41,816 nucleotides of DNA from Chitinophagaceae bacterium. GTDB lineage: Bacteria > Bacteroidota > Bacteroidia > Chitinophagales > Chitinophagaceae. The DNA is taken from the NCBI GenBank assembly GCA_947446645.1, contig CANFHA010000028.1, positions 1 to 41,816 of the forward strand, written 5' to 3'. Position numbers and translations under genes: made by a program. Below the pieces are notes generated by a model, which saw only the letters and a program-made list of their open reading frames with translations, ran no database searches and had not been told where the DNA came from. Positions 25,049-33,501 of this stretch are shown in pieces; the first letter of the stretch is position 1; each line of letters opens with the position of its first letter.

Positions 25049-25825
25049 ATGCAAAGTATCAATAACAGAACGGAAAGTGGGATTGAACTTGAAATGATTG
25101 AGCCAACGCCTCAATTGGCTGACTTTGTGGAAAGTCTTTGGATGCTAAAAAATACATCTGGTGCAACACACGAGACAATAGGGCTGCCCGATGGCCGTTT
25201 CGATATTATCTTTTCTTACTCACCAACAGAACCGTATAATGTGATGCAGATGGGCCTGGGGACAGAACCCGGGCCGCACACCATTCCACCAAACATAGTG
25301 ATGTGTGCCGTCAGTTTTAAATTACTGGCCATTGAGTACCTGCTGGACATGAAGGCTGGGTCATTGCTAAATACTGCTCACCCCTTGCCTAATGATTTTT
25401 GGGGAATCAGGCAGTCTGATCTGGATGATTTTGAGCTCTTTTGCCAGCGGATATCGGCCAAAATGCTATCGCTGATAAAACCGGGCATTGACAGCAGGAA
25501 ACAAAAACTTTTTGACCTGATTTATTCTTCCAATGGTTCGCTTGCCGTGAAAGAACTTGCTGACAGGGTATACTGGAGCAGCCGGCAGATAAACCGGTAC
25601 TTCAATGAGTACTTTGGTATTTCTCTGAAGGCATACTGCAATATAGTCCGCTTCAAAACAGCACTGTATGATATAAAGAAAGGCAACCTGTTTCCCGGCC
25701 TTGACTATGCGGACCAGGCGCATTTTATTAAGGAGATAAAAAAATTCTCAGGGGTAGTGCCTAAGGAACTTTTCAGAAACCCGAACGACCGATTTATACT
25801 ATTATCTGCTTTGCCTGAGCAATAG
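25049..25825 (+). CDS. AraC-family transcriptional regulator
   Basis: A 258-residue regulator with an N-terminal DUF6597-type sensing domain (EPTPQLADFVESLWMLKN, then LPDGRFDIIFSYS) and a C-terminal AraC/XylS double helix-turn-helix (about 155-250; LAVKELADRVYWSSRQINRYFNEYFGISLKAYCNIVRFKTAL and DYADQAHFIKEIKKFSGVVPKEL). In Bacteroidota this architecture often controls a neighbouring enzyme gene. It lies 28 bp upstream of the flavin monooxygenase on the same strand, so it probably controls or is co-transcribed with it. A TACCTTAG (25020-25027) is one mismatch from the -7 element. The inducer is unknown. Confidence 0.87.
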   Translation: MQSINNRTESGIELEMIEPTPQLADFVESLWMLKNTSGATHETIGLPDGRFDIIFSYSPTEPYNVMQMGLGTEPGPHTIPPNIVMCAVSFKLLAIEYLLDMKAGSLLNTAHPLPNDFWGIRQSDLDDFELFCQRISAKMLSLIKPGIDSRKQKLFDLIYSSNGSLAVKELADRVYWSSRQINRYFNEYFGISLKAYCNIVRFKTALYDIKKGNLFPGLDYADQAHFIKEIKKFSGVVPKELFRNPNDRFILLSALPEQ

Positions 25826-25853
25826 TTTTGCAGGATCAAAACAACTTCAAAAG

Positions 25854-27017
25854 ATGTTAGTGCAAAATAAAAAAATAGGTATTGTAGGCGGTGGACCGGG
25901 CGGCCTTACGCTTGCCCGTCTGCTGCAGCTCAAAGGAGCGGATGTGACTGTGTATGAGCGTGACCTTAATAAAGAGGCGAGGGTACAGGGAACCACACTG
26001 GACCTCCACCATGAATCAGGTTTAAGGGCTTTACGCGAGGGGCTGCTATTAGACGAGTTCAAGAAACAGTATCGCCCGGGGGCTGACCGGATGATCATTG
26101 CCAATGAGCATGCCGAAGTATTTTTTTCGGACCACGAAGGAAAGCCCACTGAAGACTTTGGCAATGAACATTTCAGACCGGAAATAGACAGGGGGCCACT
26201 CAGAAATATGCTGCTGGCCTCGTTACACCCGGCCACTGTGGTGTGGGACAGCCAGTTTGCCAATATGGAAAAGCAGGGCGATGGATGGGTGCTGCATTTC
26301 AGGAATTGCACTACAGGCTATGCAGATATAGTGGTGGGCGCTGATGGAGGCAACTCCAGGGTACGGCCCTACGTAACTGATATAAAGCCATTTTACTCAG
26401 GCATTTCAGGCGTATTGGCGAATGTATATGATCCTGAGGTTACAGTACCATATATACATGGGTTGCTGCAGGGCGGTAAAATAATGGCATTTGGCGGCGG
26501 GAAATGCTTTATAGTAGGCGCTAAAGGAGATGGCAGCCTATCGTTTTATTTGTCGTATAAAACCGGAGAGGGTAGGCTAAAAGAAATAAACCTGGCGGAT
26601 AAAGCAGAAGTTCTTGCGTGGTTTATGCAAGACTTTGCGGAGTGGGGCGACCTGTGGCAGGAAATTATAGCTCATGCCGAAACTCCATTCATGCCTATCC
26701 CTATATATAGTATGCCACTGGCACAGACATGGGATGCAATGCCCAACCTGACCCTGCTTGGCGATGCGGCTCACCTGATGACTCCCTTTGCCGGTGAAGG
26801 CGTAAATATGGCCATGCTGGATGCGCTGGAACTGAGTGAATGTCTTTGCGGCGACACCTTCCCGGATATGCGCACAGCTATAGCAGCATTTGAACGCCAG
26901 ATGCGGGCAAGAGCATCAGCGGCGGCAAGGGAATCGCTGGAGAATGGCGAAAGTATGCACAGCCCTGGCGCATTGCAAACCATGCTGGCATTTTTCAGCG
27001 GCATGAATAATCCCTGA
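25854..27017 (+). CDS. TetX-like FAD-dependent monooxygenase
   Basis: A 387-residue class A flavin monooxygenase. An N-terminal FAD-binding fold has GIVGGGPGGLTLARLLQ (about 6-22), the DG-type GADGGNSRVR (about 162-171) and the second FAD motif LLGDAAHLMTPFAGEGVNMAM. The strings VYERDLNKEARVQGTTLDLHHESG and EIDRGPLRNMLLASL align without gaps to TetX, the tetracycline-inactivating enzyme of Bacteroides. However, positions that I recall as tetracycline contacts in TetX (Gln192, Arg213, His234) appear as Leu, Lys and Ser here, so resistance should not be assumed. It lies next to an AraC regulator. The family is sure; substrate unknown. Confidence 0.85.
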   Translation: MLVQNKKIGIVGGGPGGLTLARLLQLKGADVTVYERDLNKEARVQGTTLDLHHESGLRALREGLLLDEFKKQYRPGADRMIIANEHAEVFFSDHEGKPTEDFGNEHFRPEIDRGPLRNMLLASLHPATVVWDSQFANMEKQGDGWVLHFRNCTTGYADIVVGADGGNSRVRPYVTDIKPFYSGISGVLANVYDPEVTVPYIHGLLQGGKIMAFGGGKCFIVGAKGDGSLSFYLSYKTGEGRLKEINLADKAEVLAWFMQDFAEWGDLWQEIIAHAETPFMPIPIYSMPLAQTWDAMPNLTLLGDAAHLMTPFAGEGVNMAMLDALELSECLCGDTFPDMRTAIAAFERQMRARASAAARESLENGESMHSPGALQTMLAFFSGMNNP

Positions 27018-27036
27018 CCTGAAATGCCTGTTGACC

Positions 27037-27075
27037 TGACAAATGTCATTTTTGGTGTTAGCGGCCGGAGCTAAC
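27037..27075. promoter_or_regulatory. Two inverted repeats upstream of hemN
   Basis: TGACA-AA-TGTCA (27037-27048) and GTTAGC-N7-GCTAAC (27057-27075) lie in the 79-bp gap before hemN. Either could bind a regulator, for example an oxygen- or redox-responsive one, but no known consensus is matched exactly. Confidence 0.3.
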
Positions 27076-27096
27076 TTGCGGGCCTAAACTCAGGCT

Positions 27097-28461
27097 ATGT
27101 CCGATACAGATCTACTGCAAAAGTACAATGTGCCAGTACCCCGCTACACCAGCTACCCAACTGTGCCCGTGTGGCAGGATGCAATAGATGTGAGCGAATT
27201 CACCGGCGTATTTGCGCACCAGTTTGCAGCCGAGAACAGTACTCATGGTATAAGCCTGTATATACATCTGCCCTTTTGCGAATCGCTGTGCACATATTGT
27301 GGCTGTAATAAAAAGATAACCACAAACCACAGCGTAGAAGATGACTACATAGCTGCCATAATAAAGGAATGGCACCTATACCTGCAGCTGATGGATGAAC
27401 AGCCTGTAATACGCGAGTTGCACCTGGGTGGCGGCACGCCTACCTTCTTTTCACCTGCCAATATAGAACGGTTGCTTACGGCCATTTTCGATACAGCAAC
27501 AATACATCCGGAGCATGAATTCAGCTTTGAGGGTCACCCCAACAATACTACGGAGGCACACCTTAAAACGCTTTACCGGCTTGGCTTCAGGCGGCTTAGC
27601 CTGGGCGTGCAGGACAATGACCCGGAGGTGCAGCGTATCATAAACAGGATACAGCCACTGGCACACGTGAAACAGGTGACGGAGACAGCAAGGGCTATAG
27701 GCTATACCTCTGTAAACTTCGATCTTATCTATGGCCTGCCGCGGCAATCGCTGGAGAGCATAGCCCGCACCATAGAGCAAACAATAGCGTTGCAGCCTGA
27801 CCGCATAGCCTTTTATAGCTATGCGCATGTGCCGTGGACGAGCAAGGGACAACGCCTGTTTGACGAACACGATCTGCCAACTGCTGATGAAAAGCTTAAC
27901 CTTTACTTATGCGGCAGAGATTTGTTCTTGCGCCATGGCTATTCCGATATTGGTATGGATCATTTTTCGCTGCCCACAGATACGCTGTACGAGGCCGCTG
28001 GGGCAGGGCACCTGCACCGCAACTTTATGGGCTATACTACCCAGAACACCAATATGCTCATAGGTCTGGGTGTATCGGCTATAAGTAGCACGGGTCGAAG
28101 CTTCTCGCAAAACGAAAAGACCATTCACGACTATTATGATGATGTCAATAATGATCGTCTGCCAGTAAGAAAGGGCTACTTCCTCAGTGATGAAGACCTT
28201 CGCTTTGGACAGTACATACTGGATATCAGCTGTCGTGGCAAAACCACCATTCAGCCATGCGACCAGGAAACAGTTACTGAGCTGTGCCTGCCTGCCCTAA
28301 CGGGGCTGGCAGCAGACGGACTTGTGCTCATCAACGGGCATGACATAATAGTGACGACTGCCGGCAAAAACTTTATACGTAACATCTGCAGCGCCTTTGA
28401 TCTGTATCTGCAGAAGAGCAGGGCCAATGCTGGTAAGCCAATGTTTAGTAATGCGATATAG
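27097..28461 (+). CDS. hemN: Oxygen-independent coproporphyrinogen III oxidase
   Basis: A 454-residue radical SAM enzyme that decarboxylates coproporphyrinogen III to protoporphyrinogen IX in haem synthesis without oxygen. It begins with the substrate-side PRYTSYPTVPVW, then SLYIHLPFCESLCTYCGCNK carrying the iron-sulfur cysteines C61, C65 and C68, plus C70 seen in true HemN; LHLGGGTPTFF and the RLSLGVQDNDPEVQRIINRIQ segment follow. The length is the same as in E. coli HemN (457), and the N-terminal trip-wire residues favour HemN over the HemW chaperone. It appears to be a single-gene unit. The cytoplasm is its site. Confidence 0.93.
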   Translation: MSDTDLLQKYNVPVPRYTSYPTVPVWQDAIDVSEFTGVFAHQFAAENSTHGISLYIHLPFCESLCTYCGCNKKITTNHSVEDDYIAAIIKEWHLYLQLMDEQPVIRELHLGGGTPTFFSPANIERLLTAIFDTATIHPEHEFSFEGHPNNTTEAHLKTLYRLGFRRLSLGVQDNDPEVQRIINRIQPLAHVKQVTETARAIGYTSVNFDLIYGLPRQSLESIARTIEQTIALQPDRIAFYSYAHVPWTSKGQRLFDEHDLPTADEKLNLYLCGRDLFLRHGYSDIGMDHFSLPTDTLYEAAGAGHLHRNFMGYTTQNTNMLIGLGVSAISSTGRSFSQNEKTIHDYYDDVNNDRLPVRKGYFLSDEDLRFGQYILDISCRGKTTIQPCDQETVTELCLPALTGLAADGLVLINGHDIIVTTAGKNFIRNICSAFDLYLQKSRANAGKPMFSNAI

Positions 28462-28654
28462 CTTGTAGCGCTTTCGCCTGCTACCGAGATGCAGAAGCCC
28501 GATTTCAACTTTCCAATCCGCTTAAGATTCGCACCCTGACAAGAATGATAAAATTTGTCGGCAGATCCTTTCGGGATTGAAAGAAAATGGATTTGATTTG
28601 TATAGGCTTCAGGTAACTTAACAGATTTAATATAGTAATAGCTGCATGTTTATT

Positions 28655-30061
28655 TTATTGTTTCCATAATATTTCAAGCTTACCACTGGCTTTAAGGTAA
28701 TCAAGAAAATACAGCCAGTATTGCCTTCTGTTACTTTGGTGGTTGGCTTCAAGCTTCTGAAGATCGGCTTCCTCTGTATTAAGATTGGACGACGATTCCT
28801 GCCCTTCTGATACACGTGCCTGAAAAATACTGATCGATTCGATGCTTAATGCTATATTCTCTTCCTCCATTTTCAACTGAGATAGAACCTGCTCTATTCT
28901 TATTTTTGCGATAAGTCCGTCCTTAAAGTATTGAGCGGCTCTATCATCTTTTTGCTGATAATATTGGGTAGACTGCAATTGTAGTTGTTGCATTTTCTTA
29001 TGTTTATCCTCGCCAAATAGTAATGGATATTTCAGATCGATTCCAACATAACTTAAGCCAAACCATGAATTTGCTGCAAACGGATCGAAATTGTTTGTGT
29101 ACTGGTTAGCACCAATAAAGCCCTTCGCGCTGATGGTGGGCAGGTATCGGGCCTTTTCCGTCTTTGTTTGTATAGCTGTCAGATCGCTTTTAAATTGCAA
29201 TTGTTGTATTTCTGGTATGTTTGAAACGTTGGGTTGGGCATTCAAAATCGATAATTGTTCGCTTTTCGAAAAGGCAGTATCAACAATAATGTCAGAGTTT
29301 TCAATGTCGTTTTTGCCTATTAAGAATAATAGGTAAACCTTATCTTCTATTAATTGTGATACTGCGTTTCGATATTGTTGTATAGCATTGTTATGATTGA
29401 TCCTGGACTTATTTAGTTCAGACTTCAACAGCCTTTTTTGCTCAAATTTATTTTGCAGCAATTGGTAACTGATCCAGGTTCTGCTCGTATCTGTAATAGC
29501 GGATCTGATCTTAGTTTCCTGTAAATTGATTTCGAAATAGGCCTGCGCCACTGTGTAAGCCAGGTCGTATTCAGTTTGAGCTTGCGAGGCCGCTGTTATC
29601 CGCTCCTGCAATTTGGCTTCGTTTATCTGTCGGTTGATAGACACATCAATTAATGGCTGGTTTAACGTCAGGCCTGCTGTTTGCGACCATTTTGTACCAA
29701 ATTGAATGTTCTTGGTAGCATCGGCAGGGTAAGATGGATTAAATACGCCAATTGGCAGAATAGAGGTTTGTAAAATGGGATTGTAGAGGTATGTGTATTC
29801 TACGTTCACCTGTGGCCAGTATTTCCTGTATAAAGCATCAGTTTGCAGCTTCCGGATTACCTGGTCTGATTTTCCCGCTAGTACATTTTTCCTGTTTGCA
29901 ATAGCATTGTTGATAGCTTGCGATAACGTCAATACCTCCTGTGCTCCGGCGGAATACTGTATTGCTAAAAGCAAGGCAATTGTTACGTGCCAATGTCGGG
30001 CCGCATGATATATATTCACCAAATAATGTTCTCGATTCATAAAAAAGCATTTTAAGATCAT
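28655..30061 (-). CDS. TolC-family outer-membrane efflux protein
   Basis: A 468-residue TolC-like protein with a signal peptide ending YSAGAQ (about residue 41 from the first ATG, or 34 from the ATG at 30040). The mature protein has the two-fold repeated alpha-barrel: LTLSQAINNAIANRKNVLAG at the start and coiled-coil helices such as LYRKYWPQVNVEYTYLYNP and SQAQTEYDLAYTVAQAYFEINLQETKI. It forms the outer-membrane channel for the exporter in the same operon. The ATG at 30061 overlaps the permease stop by 4 bases (ATGA), suggesting translational coupling. Confidence 0.88.
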   Translation of the reverse strand: MILKCFFMNREHYLVNIYHAARHWHVTIALLLAIQYSAGAQEVLTLSQAINNAIANRKNVLAGKSDQVIRKLQTDALYRKYWPQVNVEYTYLYNPILQTSILPIGVFNPSYPADATKNIQFGTKWSQTAGLTLNQPLIDVSINRQINEAKLQERITAASQAQTEYDLAYTVAQAYFEINLQETKIRSAITDTSRTWISYQLLQNKFEQKRLLKSELNKSRINHNNAIQQYRNAVSQLIEDKVYLLFLIGKNDIENSDIIVDTAFSKSEQLSILNAQPNVSNIPEIQQLQFKSDLTAIQTKTEKARYLPTISAKGFIGANQYTNNFDPFAANSWFGLSYVGIDLKYPLLFGEDKHKKMQQLQLQSTQYYQQKDDRAAQYFKDGLIAKIRIEQVLSQLKMEEENIALSIESISIFQARVSEGQESSSNLNTEEADLQKLEANHQSNRRQYWLYFLDYLKASGKLEILWKQ

Positions 30062-31185
30062 CTGAAAACTGCAGCGGGTTCTACACTCCTTATTCTGCTT
30101 AAAGCAAACGACGCTCCACTAAGGGATATCAGCCCTATTGTTGCAAACATTCCTAGCAACACTAACGGAGAAAAAGAAAAGATCAGGCCCGAGTTCGCAA
30201 CTCCTCTTCTGAATCCCTCAAGCAACATCAGTCCGATCAGAAAACCGACTATAGAGAATAACGAAGCTTGTGTCAGGATCAAACGGCTAATATATCCATT
30301 GCCAGCTCCAATTGCCTTTAAAGTTCCGTAATCTTTTAGCCGGTCTAATGCTGATGAATACATGGTTAACCCTATGATGAAAAATCCGGCGATAAGCGCA
30401 AAAATGATCAATGTGCCCGTACTTAATGCTATGCCGCTGCTGGAGAGTATTTTCTTTACAGATGATTTTGCCAATGCCTCAGCCGGCCATGCTCTTATCC
30501 CGTTCACATGCTTATTAATATCAGCTACAACATCATCCACATTTACACCTGGCTGCACATTTACCAGCACTGCACTTATTGTATTTACTGACTGGTTAGA
30601 ATAAAATCTCGCTCTTTCAATGGTGGTAACACAGAAACTGCTACCAAATCCACGAAACCCCTTTGTTTGTAGTGCGAAAAAGGCGCGCTTGCCATTTATC
30701 TCAAAGGCTGTTCCAACATCTATGACGCCTCCCAGGTTTTTCTTTTCAAAATACTCGCCACTCACTGCACCGTCTAATTGCAGATCTGTTGTTTTGCCGG
30801 CAGCTACTTTCTCAGGTTTGAGTACGGCACCCACTTTATTCGCGTCAACGCCAAGTAGGGTAATAGCCCCGCTGGTTCCGTTTTCATAGTTACACGAGGC
30901 ACCTGAAATCAGCAATGGGAAAGCTTCTTTCACACCATTTATTCCCTGAACTGCCCGCAGATTCCTTACATCAAGTCTGCCTAATTGATTGACATCATCT
31001 GTTTTGCTATCTACCACCCATATGTCTGCTTTTACATCTGTAGCCAATGCGCCCATAAGGCCGGAGAGGAAGAAAAAGACACCTAATTGCTGACCTATTA
31101 GAAATGTGCTGATAAGAATACCCACAATTACCCCTATACTTTTGGCCTTGTCGAACCTGATGAATTTCCATGCAATCTTTAACAT
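30058..31185 (-). CDS. ABC transporter permease, FtsX/DevC type
   Basis: A 375-residue permease. One N-terminal transmembrane helix (about 15-45, SIGVIVGILISTFLIGQQLG) is followed by a large periplasmic domain (about 50-245) and three C-terminal helices (FALIAGFFIIGLTMYSSALDRLKDYGTLKAIGAG and two more). This is the type VII ABC (MacB/FtsX/DevC) layout, which acts as a mechanical pump from the periplasm rather than a channel. The first helix region resembles DevC. It sits 4 bases after the adaptor gene and overlaps the TolC gene by 4 bases, so the four genes form one operon. Confidence 0.85.
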   Translation of the reverse strand: MLKIAWKFIRFDKAKSIGVIVGILISTFLIGQQLGVFFFLSGLMGALATDVKADIWVVDSKTDDVNQLGRLDVRNLRAVQGINGVKEAFPLLISGASCNYENGTSGAITLLGVDANKVGAVLKPEKVAAGKTTDLQLDGAVSGEYFEKKNLGGVIDVGTAFEINGKRAFFALQTKGFRGFGSSFCVTTIERARFYSNQSVNTISAVLVNVQPGVNVDDVVADINKHVNGIRAWPAEALAKSSVKKILSSSGIALSTGTLIIFALIAGFFIIGLTMYSSALDRLKDYGTLKAIGAGNGYISRLILTQASLFSIVGFLIGLMLLEGFRRGVANSGLIFSFSPLVLLGMFATIGLISLSGASFALSRIRSVEPAAVFR

Positions 31186-31189
31186 CGTT

Positions 31190-32143
31190 TCATTTTTTAA
31201 GATTACCAGAAATATCTATCACACATTCAACCCTTGCATTCAGCAGTAATCTATCCGGCTGGTCAAGCATTATTTTTATTGTTCTTACCCTGCGGTCTTC
31301 TTTTTCGCCCGACTGGTCTGTAAACAGTGACTTTTTTTGTAGAAAAGACACTGCCATGTAGACTGTACCCGTTGACAGTGTATCCGGCGAACCAACATTG
31401 CGTATCCATGCTTTTTGCCCTGCCACTACTTTGTCGGCATACATTTCATCAATCTCACAAACTGCAATGGTTTTACCCAGCGGACTAATTTGTGCAAATG
31501 ACTGCCTTGTATCTATAGAACTGCCTATCAATGTGCTTAGCTCTAACAATTTCCCATTTACCGGAGATCTGATGATCTTCTGGTCGCGCTCAATTTCTGC
31601 AACATGCAGCGCCGCTTTCGTTTGTTCTAATTTGCTTTTTGACACAGTAACTTCAGCTTGTAACCTTCTAAGATTCGACTGGTAGGACTTGACGGCTGTA
31701 TTCGCATCGTCTACTACCTGCTGTGTCTCTGCTCCCTTGGCCAATAATCTTTCTAGCCGCTGTACCTCTAATACTGCATTATTATACTTTGCTTCATACT
31801 CTCCTACGCTTGCTTCGTCTACCCTTATCTGATCGGCTTGGGTATTCACCTCGGTTACCAGTTGTCTTACTTTTCCATCTTCTAGTTGGTGATCTAACTC
31901 CAATATTGGCGTACCCACGCTTACTGAGTCATTTTCCTTTTTCAGGATTTTTTGAACAATTCCGTTTACGGGAGATGATAACTGGACAATATCGCTTTCC
32001 GGCTCTATTTTGCCAATGCCTACTACTTGGTTAATAGTGCTTGCAAACTTAATTTTGTCTACGCCAGCCTTGTCTTTTGACTGATTATTGCCACATGATG
32101 TAATAATGAACAATATTGATAACAGGCATACTATTCGTTTCAT
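31190..32143 (-). CDS. HlyD/DevB-type periplasmic adaptor lipoprotein
   Basis: A 317-residue membrane-fusion protein with a lipoprotein signal: MKRIVCLLSILFIITSCGNN, lipid attachment at Cys17. It has a biotinyl-lipoyl half (VVGIGKIEPESDIVQLSSPVNGIVQKIL), a long alpha-hairpin (about 105-190; EYEAKYNNAVLEVQRLERLLAKGAETQQVV) and the return half RSPVNGKLLELSTLIG. Adaptors of this type bridge a MacB/DevC permease and TolC. The gaps are 9 bases to the ATPase gene and 4 to the permease gene. Confidence 0.86.
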   Translation of the reverse strand: MKRIVCLLSILFIITSCGNNQSKDKAGVDKIKFASTINQVVGIGKIEPESDIVQLSSPVNGIVQKILKKENDSVSVGTPILELDHQLEDGKVRQLVTEVNTQADQIRVDEASVGEYEAKYNNAVLEVQRLERLLAKGAETQQVVDDANTAVKSYQSNLRRLQAEVTVSKSKLEQTKAALHVAEIERDQKIIRSPVNGKLLELSTLIGSSIDTRQSFAQISPLGKTIAVCEIDEMYADKVVAGQKAWIRNVGSPDTLSTGTVYMAVSFLQKKSLFTDQSGEKEDRRVRTIKIMLDQPDRLLLNARVECVIDISGNLKK

Positions 32144-32152
32144 AATTGAAGT

Positions 32153-32866
32153 TTATTTTTGAGCAATTTCCTCTTCTATCGGTTTGTCAGATATACCGCC
32201 ATCTATTACATATATTATACGGTCAGCAAATGGCGTGAGGCGCGTGTCATGGGTTACTACAGCCACAGCCTTGCCCTGCTTGGCAAGTTGCTTCAATTCA
32301 TTCATTACGATACCCACACTTTTTATGTCCAGCGATGCTGTAGGTTCGTCGCATAACATCATTTCAGGGTCGGTGACAAGTGCCCTGGCTATAGCCACCC
32401 GCTGTTGTTGGCCTCCGCTCAGGTCGTTGCTCAGGTTTTTCATTCGGTCGCCCATACCTACCTTTTCCAGTGCGGCAACAGCTTTTGTTTTTGCTTCTTT
32501 TTCGTTGATGCCCTGGAGGATCAGTGGCATCATTACATTCTCAAGGGCAGTGAGCGGCGCAATAAGGTTGAACTTCTGAAAAACGAACCCAATTTTCTTC
32601 AGTCTTATTTGCGCAAGACTTTTTTCATTCAACTCATTTACTTTAATGCCGTCAATCCACACTTCGCCAAAGCTGGGATAAATGACGCAGCCTAACAGCG
32701 ATAGTAATGTGGTTTTGCCCGAGCCGGATGGGCCGATGATAAGCGTAAGCTCTCCTGAGCGCAGATCTACAGAACTTGCCTGCAACGCGGTAATCACGGT
32801 ATCTCCCGCTTTATATTCTTTTCCGGCGCCTATAACCTTCGCTACAATCTTATTAGCTGGTTCCAT
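32153..32866 (-). CDS. ABC transporter ATP-binding protein, DevA/LolD type
   Basis: A 237-residue ATPase with Walker A GPSGSGKTT, Q-loop VFQKFNLIAPLTALENV, signature LSGGQQQRVAIARAL, Walker B MMLCDEPTASLD and the H-loop VVTHDTR. This fits the LolD/MacB/DevA group that pairs with FtsX-type permeases. The ATG at 32866 is preferred to a TTG one codon earlier; AAGGAC lies 8 bases upstream. It is the first gene of the exporter operon. A small inverted repeat TGATC-AG-GATCA (32921-32932) lies 55 bases upstream and could be an operator. The exported substrate is unknown. Confidence 0.9.
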   Translation of the reverse strand: MEPANKIVAKVIGAGKEYKAGDTVITALQASSVDLRSGELTLIIGPSGSGKTTLLSLLGCVIYPSFGEVWIDGIKVNELNEKSLAQIRLKKIGFVFQKFNLIAPLTALENVMMPLILQGINEKEAKTKAVAALEKVGMGDRMKNLSNDLSGGQQQRVAIARALVTDPEMMLCDEPTASLDIKSVGIVMNELKQLAKQGKAVAVVTHDTRLTPFADRIIYVIDGGISDKPIEEEIAQK

Positions 32867-32952
32867 CAATGTCCTTGCATTATTCTTGTAAGTTACTCCA
32901 TCTGTAAGTAAGAAGCATTGATCAGGATCAGTTATTAATCAATCTTCTCCTA

Positions 32953-32990
32953 TTAAAAACACAAGAGCCACTCTCTCGAGTGGCTCTTGT
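32953..32990 (-). terminator. Strong terminator, minus strand
   Basis: A perfect 13-bp stem ACAAGAGCCACTC/GAGTGGCTCTTGT (32961-32973 and 32978-32990) with a 4-base loop is followed on the minus strand by GTTTTTAATAGG. It sits right after the tRNA-like remnant. Confidence 0.85.
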
Positions 32991-33020
32991 AGCATGTACG
33001 GGAATCGAACCCCTCTCCTC
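32991..33020 (-). pseudogene. tRNA 3'-end remnant (T-arm and acceptor)
   Basis: On the minus strand the segment reads as a T-arm AGGGG-TTCGATT-CCCGT (one mismatch) followed by a 7-base acceptor half ACATGCT and an A, then directly by the terminator stem. The matching 5' acceptor half AGCATGT and the D- and anticodon arms are not found upstream. It looks like the last third of a tRNA gene left behind by deletion, or an attachment-site copy of a tRNA-targeting element. Confidence 0.55.
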
Positions 33021-33029
33021 AATTGTATT

Positions 33030-33067
33030 AAAAACAAGAAAGGCAACCATTTCTGATTGCCTTTTGT
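33030..33067 (-). terminator. Second terminator-like hairpin, minus strand
   Basis: AAAGGCAA/TTGCCTTT (33039-33046 and 33057-33064), extended inward with one mismatch, is followed on the minus strand by CTTGTTTTTAA. It lies directly downstream of a second, more decayed tRNA-tail-like stretch (33068-33093). Confidence 0.65.
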
Positions 33068-33143
33068 AGACACGACGGGGGAAATGTCGCACCTACTATG
33101 GACTGACTTGATGAAAATCTTTAGTATAGCAGAGCGGCTGGGT

Positions 33144-33437
33144 TTATAATGTATGAGAGAAGCTGCCAACGAATGAATCAGGGCAAATCTGGGCCATTGT
33201 TTTGTTACGGATAAGTTCAGCCGGATAAACCTCTTTCATGGCCCTCCATATGGTACTGTAGTCTACCCTGGTGCCGTCTTCAAAGCAACAAATCTGCCCT
33301 CGTTCAAATAACCCAAAGCGCTCGTTATGCTTCAGTTTTTCGATAACATGTTGGAATTGCAATGTAGAATCCATCAAACTATTTTTTACTAAGAGACGAT
33401 TTTGCCAAAAATATTCCTGCCACTTAGGGGTATTCAA
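33144..33437 (-). CDS. Small hypothetical protein near the tRNA remnants
   Basis: Up to 97 residues. The middle, with DSTLQFQHVIEKLKHNERFG, FERGQICCFEDGTRVDY and IWRAMKEVYPAEL, has the composition of a real cytoplasmic protein, but I do not recognise a family. The longest frame starts at a TTG (33437); an ATG at 33374 would give 76 residues and is an equal candidate. No signal peptide. It lies between decayed tRNA ends and a giant surface-protein gene, with its downstream hairpins at 33030-33067 serving as its terminator. It might be a remnant of a mobile element, but no integrase or transposase motif is seen. Confidence 0.45.
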   Translation of the reverse strand: MNTPKWQEYFWQNRLLVKNSLMDSTLQFQHVIEKLKHNERFGLFERGQICCFEDGTRVDYSTIWRAMKEVYPAELIRNKTMAQICPDSFVGSFSHTL

Positions 33438-33456
33438 TATTCAAATGAGTCATTAA

Positions 33457-33483
33457 TAAAAGCCCGCCTGAGAACAGGCAAGC
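33457..33483 (-). terminator. Hairpin downstream of the giant gene
   Basis: On the minus strand a 9-bp stem GCTTGCCTG/CAGGCGGGC (with two G-T pairs) and loop TTCT is followed by TTTTATTAA. It probably ends transcription of the giant T9SS gene, though it lies 164 bases beyond the stop codon. It also stands just before a plus-strand small ORF at 33502. Confidence 0.6.
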
Positions 33484-33501
33484 CCCTATAAACCTATCAC
33501 T

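Noticed and set aside
25854..27017. Calling the TetX-like enzyme a tetracycline resistance gene
   Set aside because: The overall match is good, but recalled drug-contact residues are replaced and there is no sign of a mobile element around it.
32939..33169. 76-codon minus-strand frame across the hairpins and tRNA remnant
   Set aside because: Residues such as RRGVRFPYM are the usual translation of a tRNA T-arm and its terminator, so this is RNA-type sequence, not a protein.
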